NCBI GenBank assembly: GCA_018394295.1
Contig: CP074574.1
Location: 33,904 to 97,903 of the forward strand
DNA length: 64,000 bases
Direction: 5' to 3'
From: Mycoplasmatota bacterium
GTDB taxonomy: Bacteria > Bacillota_I > Bacilli_A > Haloplasmatales > Haloplasmataceae
The position numbers were made by a program, and so were the translations under genes. How positions within the stretch are numbered: position 1 is the first letter of the stretch; every line of letters starts with the position of its first letter. Of the stretch, positions 60,430 through 64,000 are shown piece after piece. The notes below the pieces were generated by a model. It was given only the letters and a program-made list of their open reading frames with translations. It searched no databases and was not told where the DNA came from.

Positions 60430-61959
60430 ATGTTTAGCAAAGACTTTTTTCCTACACCAGAAAATTTAATTAGTAAAATGTATTATAAACTTGATCGAAA
60501 TTTAGTTTCTTATATTCTAGAGCCTTCAGCTGGTAAAGGTGATCTAGCAAAAGGAATAGAAGAAAAGTTTAAATTTCATAATCGAAAAGTAAATATCGAT
60601 TGTATAGAATTAGATGTTGAATTAAATAATTATTTGATGGCCAATGGATATAATGTTGTTTGGAATGATTTCTTAACTTATAACACATACAAAGTTTACG
60701 ATACATTGCTCATGAATCCACCATTTTCACAGGGGGTTAAACATTTACTTAAGGCAATACAGATGATGGAAAATACAAACGGTCAAATCGTTTGCTTATT
60801 AAATGCAGATACAATTAAAAATCCTTATTCTACTGAACGTCAACATTTATCTACTCTATTAGAAAAATACAAAGCAGATATAGAATTTATAGAAAAAGGA
60901 TTTAAACAAGCAGAACGAAAGACATTAGTTGATGTAGCTTTAATTTATCTAAAATTTGAGTCTAAATATAGAGAATCCAATATATTTAAAGCGATTGAAT
61001 TCGAAACAGCGAAAGAATTTAAAGAAACAATAGAAGAATTTAAAATGAATCAAATCATGTTAAAAGATGATACTATCAAATCTTTAGTTTTTCAGTATAA
61101 TTTAGAATGTAAATTGCTGAATAATTTAGTTGAAAGTTATAATACTTTTAAAAATTATCATAAATCTGTTAAAGATGTTAATAATACTTATCGTGATATT
61201 GTAAAATTAAATGGTTCCAGTTGTTCTAATTACAATGAGTGGGTGGTAGGGATAAGAGAAGCTTACTGGGAAAAAATTTTAAGGACAGAAATGTTTAATA
61301 AATATCTTACATCCAATATTAGAGAACAATTTCATGAATTATTTAAAAAACAAGCGAATATAGAATTTAATTTTGAAAATATACTGAAAGTTCAGGAGTT
61401 ATTAATGAGTGTGTTCCTTCGTAGCATTGAGGATAGTGTAGAGGATGTGTTCGATTCATTAACAAAACACTATTATAATAGTTATACAAAAAACATTCAT
61501 TATTATAATGGATGGAAAACGAACAAAGCTTCGAGAATAAACAAAAAAATTATATTACCTATTAATTTATATAATGAATGGAACAATACCTTTACGCTTT
61601 CAAGATATCATGGTAGAGGTTCAATAAATATCGATGAAATTGAAAAGATATTAAATTATTTTGATGGATTTAAACCATACCAAAGCATTTTTAATTTAAA
61701 AGTAAAATATAATGAAGTAGAAAATGAATATATTCATATTAAAGCTCATAAAAAGGGTACTGTACATATCAGATTCAAACGTTTAGATTTATTAGATCGG
61801 TTTAATTTCTATGTAGGAAAGAAAAAGAACTGGCTACCAAACGATGAAGACAAACAATATTATAAAACTGAATATCAACAGATGAAAAAAGAAATCTTTG
61901 AATACTATAAACCACATCAAGAACCCAATATAGCATTAGCTTTGCCTAATGTGGCATAA
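60430..61959 (+). CDS. SAM-dependent DNA methyltransferase with DUF4942-like C-terminus
   Basis: 509 residues, RBS AAAAGGGGG. FFPTPENLI, motif I EPSAGKGDLAKGI (residues 34-46) and catalytic motif NPPF (near 96) mark an amino-methyltransferase, most likely N6-adenine. The C-terminal half (NLECKLLNNLVESYNTF ... YYNGWKTNKASRIN) resembles DUF4942, often fused to such phage methylases. It may protect plasmid DNA from restriction. Regulated by the TAACACAAT palindromes. Confidence 0.8.
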   Translation: MFSKDFFPTPENLISKMYYKLDRNLVSYILEPSAGKGDLAKGIEEKFKFHNRKVNIDCIELDVELNNYLMANGYNVVWNDFLTYNTYKVYDTLLMNPPFSQGVKHLLKAIQMMENTNGQIVCLLNADTIKNPYSTERQHLSTLLEKYKADIEFIEKGFKQAERKTLVDVALIYLKFESKYRESNIFKAIEFETAKEFKETIEEFKMNQIMLKDDTIKSLVFQYNLECKLLNNLVESYNTFKNYHKSVKDVNNTYRDIVKLNGSSCSNYNEWVVGIREAYWEKILRTEMFNKYLTSNIREQFHELFKKQANIEFNFENILKVQELLMSVFLRSIEDSVEDVFDSLTKHYYNSYTKNIHYYNGWKTNKASRINKKIILPINLYNEWNNTFTLSRYHGRGSINIDEIEKILNYFDGFKPYQSIFNLKVKYNEVENEYIHIKAHKKGTVHIRFKRLDLLDRFNFYVGKKKNWLPNDEDKQYYKTEYQQMKKEIFEYYKPHQEPNIALALPNVA

Positions 61960-62009
61960 ACAGTAATTATAGAATAGGATTTAGTTTAAATTAATAAAGG
62001 AGAAAGTTA

Positions 62010-62246
62010 ATGAATAATGTATTGCTTGATATGACTGGTTGTAAAGTAGAAAAAGACGATAAAGGACTATATACAGTAGTTCGTAACGGTGAAGATATTG
62101 CTGTAATCAGGAATGATGAAATACCTGGTAAATGGACATTAGAATGGTTTCAAATGGGTGTTAGTCAAAACTACCAAAAAGAACATAGAACTAAAAGAGA
62201 AGCTTTAAATTATCTACTGAATGAAATATTAACCAGGAGAGTTTAA
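62010..62246 (+). CDS. Hypothetical 78-residue protein
   Basis: RBS AAAGGAGAAAG. Strand-rich (GCKVEKDDKGLYTVVRNGEDIAVIRND). Follows the methylase by 50 bases. No family recognised. Confidence 0.55.
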   Translation: MNNVLLDMTGCKVEKDDKGLYTVVRNGEDIAVIRNDEIPGKWTLEWFQMGVSQNYQKEHRTKREALNYLLNEILTRRV

Positions 62247-62256
62247 ACTTTAAAAT

Positions 62257-62319
62257 AAACACACTCAATTAATGAGTGTGTTTTACGTTGTTGTTTTTTT
62301 ATTTTGGGTGTGGTATCAT
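62257..62319 (+). promoter_or_regulatory. Terminator-promoter cassette, family A
   Basis: Stem AAACACACTCA / TGAGTGTGTTTT, then TTGTTT (62291), 17 bases ending TTGGGTGTGG, TATCAT (62314). Confidence 0.8.
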
Positions 62320-62353
62320 AAAAATATAATATAATTTGATGGTGGTGAAGAAA

Positions 62354-62776
62354 TTGGAACAATTATCGATATTTGATATTTTAGATGATAGTCCATCGTT
62401 TAATCAATGGGTGGAAAAACAAAAGCAAAATAAGATCGAACAGTATTATGAACAAAATTTAAAAGGTAAAACATTAAAGTATATTTCTGAATCATTATTC
62501 GATAAATTTGGTCAAATGTATATAGATTATATTAAAGAACTATATGAAGAAATACGTAATTTTTTAACTTTGACAGAGGAATTGTTTTGTTCTGAAGGTA
62601 TCAGTAAATTGCATAAGCCTACTATAGTTCATCCTTATGGATATTTCAAAGTAGCTTTACCTAAACGAAACACACCAATACTTGTTTTTGGTATGTTACC
62701 AAAAGGTACATTAGATATTATTAAAAAGAAATTCTTATTAAAAGAAAAAAAACAACAAAATGATTTTTCTTTATAA
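62354..62776 (+). CDS. Small protein with N-terminal QLSIF and C-terminal DFSL
   Basis: 140 residues from TTG 62354 (GGTGGTGAAG upstream). The start MEQLSIFDILDD parallels MEQLNIYNFIDD of the broken gene at 38072; both are QLxIF-type clamp-like motifs. Tail QQNDFSL. Otherwise helical, unknown. Confidence 0.6.
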   Translation: MEQLSIFDILDDSPSFNQWVEKQKQNKIEQYYEQNLKGKTLKYISESLFDKFGQMYIDYIKELYEEIRNFLTLTEELFCSEGISKLHKPTIVHPYGYFKVALPKRNTPILVFGMLPKGTLDIIKKKFLLKEKKQQNDFSL

Positions 62777-62791
62777 AAGAGGTGAATATCA

Positions 62792-63187
62792 ATGCTTTCA
62801 GATAATGAAAAAGATTATTTTAACAGTATTGTGAAATTTATTAAACAAAAAATAAATGTTAATATTCCTATTATTCCGTATGATCATGATTTATTACAAG
62901 GTAAATCAAAAGAAGCTTTAGGATGTTCCTGGTCAAAAGATAAAATCATAGTTGATAAAATAACTATTGACGAATACTTCATCCAGGAGTGCTATGGCGA
63001 TTATATGTATCGCTTGGGTTATAAAAGTTTTGTACCTAAAGTAGAAGAAAAATCAATTGAAGAAGTAATTTGTCACGAAATAGCTCATATGAGCTATTGG
63101 AGACATGGGAAAAAACATAGAGAATTAACTAGAGAATTAATAATGTTGGTTAACTCAAATAGTCAAAGCCAAGAATATATTTTGTAA
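62792..63187 (+). CDS. SprT-like zinc metallopeptidase
   Basis: 131 residues. ICHEIAHMSYWRHGKKHRELT gives HExxH plus a further HxxxH near residues 97-110, as in SprT/Wss1-type proteases that act on DNA-protein crosslinks. Shorter than SprT and lacks its zinc ribbon. RBS AAGAGGTG; co-transcribed with 62354. Confidence 0.7.
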   Translation: MLSDNEKDYFNSIVKFIKQKINVNIPIIPYDHDLLQGKSKEALGCSWSKDKIIVDKITIDEYFIQECYGDYMYRLGYKSFVPKVEEKSIEEVICHEIAHMSYWRHGKKHRELTRELIMLVNSNSQSQEYIL

Positions 63188-63197
63188 ATATGGTATA

Positions 63198-63231
63198 AGA
63201 AAAGCACACTCATAAGAATGTGCTTTTCTTT
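63198..63231. terminator. Bidirectional terminator
   Basis: AGAAAAGCACA / TGTGCTTTTCT with flanking A and T runs; serves the converging genes on both strands. Confidence 0.8.
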
Positions 63232-63234
63232 ATA

Positions 63235-63585
63235 TTAATTAAATATTGCTGTCATTATAAGGATTATTCCAAAAAAAATTAAAATAAATGTACCAGGTGA
63301 AATTTTGTCTTTTTGTTCACCAGATGAATTATCCTCGTTTCGATTTATCGTAATAATTCCTTTTTCTTCTAGTTTTTCAATGAAACTTAATTGATCATTG
63401 AATTTTAAGAATCTTTGAAATGTTTTAAAATCGTCTGATTCTCTAATATTATAACTATTATAGATTTCTTTAACCGGTAAATTTTGATAGTTCACAGGTT
63501 GTATAATGCTAGATTGATTCACCGGATACGGTTGAATCATTGAATAATGTTGGTTATAACTACTCAAATCTTCTTTATAGGCCAT
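63235..63585 (-). CDS. Tail-anchored small membrane protein
   Basis: 116 residues from the ATG at 63585 (AAAGGAG upstream), overlapping the end of the FtsK-like gene. Gln/Ser/Tyr-rich N-terminal half, then a C-terminal hydrophobic helix (PGTFILIFFGIILIMTAIF). No family recognised; coupling to the translocase suggests a partner. Confidence 0.6.
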   Translation of the reverse strand: MAYKEDLSSYNQHYSMIQPYPVNQSSIIQPVNYQNLPVKEIYNSYNIRESDDFKTFQRFLKFNDQLSFIEKLEEKGIITINRNEDNSSGEQKDKISPGTFILIFFGIILIMTAIFN

Positions 63586-64000
63586 ACAAATCTCCTTTGA
63601 ATTTATTTTTAAATTCATTTAAAGATATTAATACTTCATATGATTTTATCTTTTCAATATAATTTCCAATAACATTGTTTTTTTGAAATTCTTTAATTAA
63701 CTTCATTGCTTTTGAGTAGCCTATACCGGCAATAGAACGTATATAAGAAGCTGAAGCTTTTTGTTCTTTGCATATATTAGAACCGACATTATAGAAGAGT
63801 GAATAGTTTTCTATGTTATCATAGTAAACTTCAGTATATACACCCTCTATGACTTCATCGGTGGTATAGGGCAAGTATTTTTGTTCTTCAGATGATATAA
63901 TTTCTATATCATAATTAAGATTATCAAAATTTGAAACATCGATGATATTTAATACATTTCTTTCAATTTCCTCTTCTGATAAAAAGGCTCCTTGTATTCT
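63575..64000 (-). CDS. FtsK/SpoIIIE-type DNA translocase, C-terminal end
   Basis: The frame runs open to the window edge, so only the last 141 residues are visible. RIQGAFLSEEEIERNV is the typical end of the FtsK motor domain. ASASYIRSIAGIGYSKAMKLIKEFQKNNVIG, then SYEVLIS, fits the gamma winged-helix that reads KOPS/SRS sites. It may pump plasmid DNA in segregation or transfer. Confidence 0.75.
   Translation of the reverse strand, partial: RIQGAFLSEEEIERNVLNIIDVSNFDNLNYDIEIISSEEQKYLPYTTDEVIEGVYTEVYYDNIENYSLFYNVGSNICKEQKASASYIRSIAGIGYSKAMKLIKEFQKNNVIGNYIEKIKSYEVLISLNEFKNKFKGDLYGL

Noticed and set aside
1..64000. Mollicute genetic code (TGA as Trp)
   Set aside because: TGG is common in all genes and many genes end naturally at TGA; the single read-through case at 23201 does not outweigh this.

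Overview
The window is a very AT-rich stretch of low-GC Gram-positive type (Bacillota, Bacilli-like). It uses the standard bacterial code (TGG is the normal Trp codon; TAA, TAG and TGA all serve as stops), has strong AGGAGG-type ribosome sites, and its promoters are close to TTGACA-17-TATAAT. No rRNA, tRNA or core metabolic genes are visible. A rep-like gene followed by direct repeats and a primase, an ArdC-like antirestriction protein, a resolvase, an MreB-like actin, a toxin-antitoxin-like pair, three IS200/IS605 elements and dozens of small unknown genes suggest a large plasmid or similar mobile replicon. The exact host cannot be named from this sequence.

Layout. (1) 1-12.2 kb: a Tad/Flp pilus locus on the + strand (TadZ-like, TadA, TadB, TadC, two Flp-like pilins, two TadE/TadG-like pseudopilins), then a 1650-residue secreted Tyr-rich protein and a small exported protein. 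The prepilin peptidase lies apart at 16.9 kb. (2) 12.2-18.7 kb: a complete IS605-type element, a structured RNA upstream of a PBECR-like nuclease gene, an orphan copy of the TnpB guide-RNA region, and small regulators. (3) 18.7-26.5 kb: MreB homolog, CoiA-like nuclease, many small proteins and a serine resolvase. (4) 26.7-40.1 kb: a long co-directional array of small acidic proteins of unknown function, arranged in short operons. Many end in the same C-terminal motif, (Q/N)-x-L-(S/D/E)-(L/F). (5) 40.2-49.8 kb: replication block (ArdC-like protein, two-winged-helix Rep, four 25-bp repeats, zinc-less DnaG primase with an ArdC-like tail) plus unknown and ankyrin-like genes. (6) 49.8-57.8 kb: CU-rich small RNA, lipoprotein, double-HTH regulator, and a minus-strand block of small genes interrupted by a third IS. 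(7) 57.8-64 kb: an array of eleven 19-bp palindromes controlling a PAPS-reductase-like protein and a DUF4942-type methyltransferase, then a SprT-like metallopeptidase and, on the minus strand, the end of an FtsK/SpoIIIE translocase that runs off the window.

How it works together. Eleven promoters share the spacer core GGGTGTGG, and most sit directly behind a terminator whose stem contains GTGTG, making repeated terminator-promoter cassettes. Seven others share a TTTATAC spacer. These two families look like plasmid-wide regulons linking the primase, the ArdC-like gene, regulators and the unknown array. The shared C-terminal motif, which in several proteins is a textbook sliding-clamp-binding sequence (QLSLF, QLDLF), suggests that many of these small proteins dock on one common partner. 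I regard these features as the most promising undescribed system in the window.
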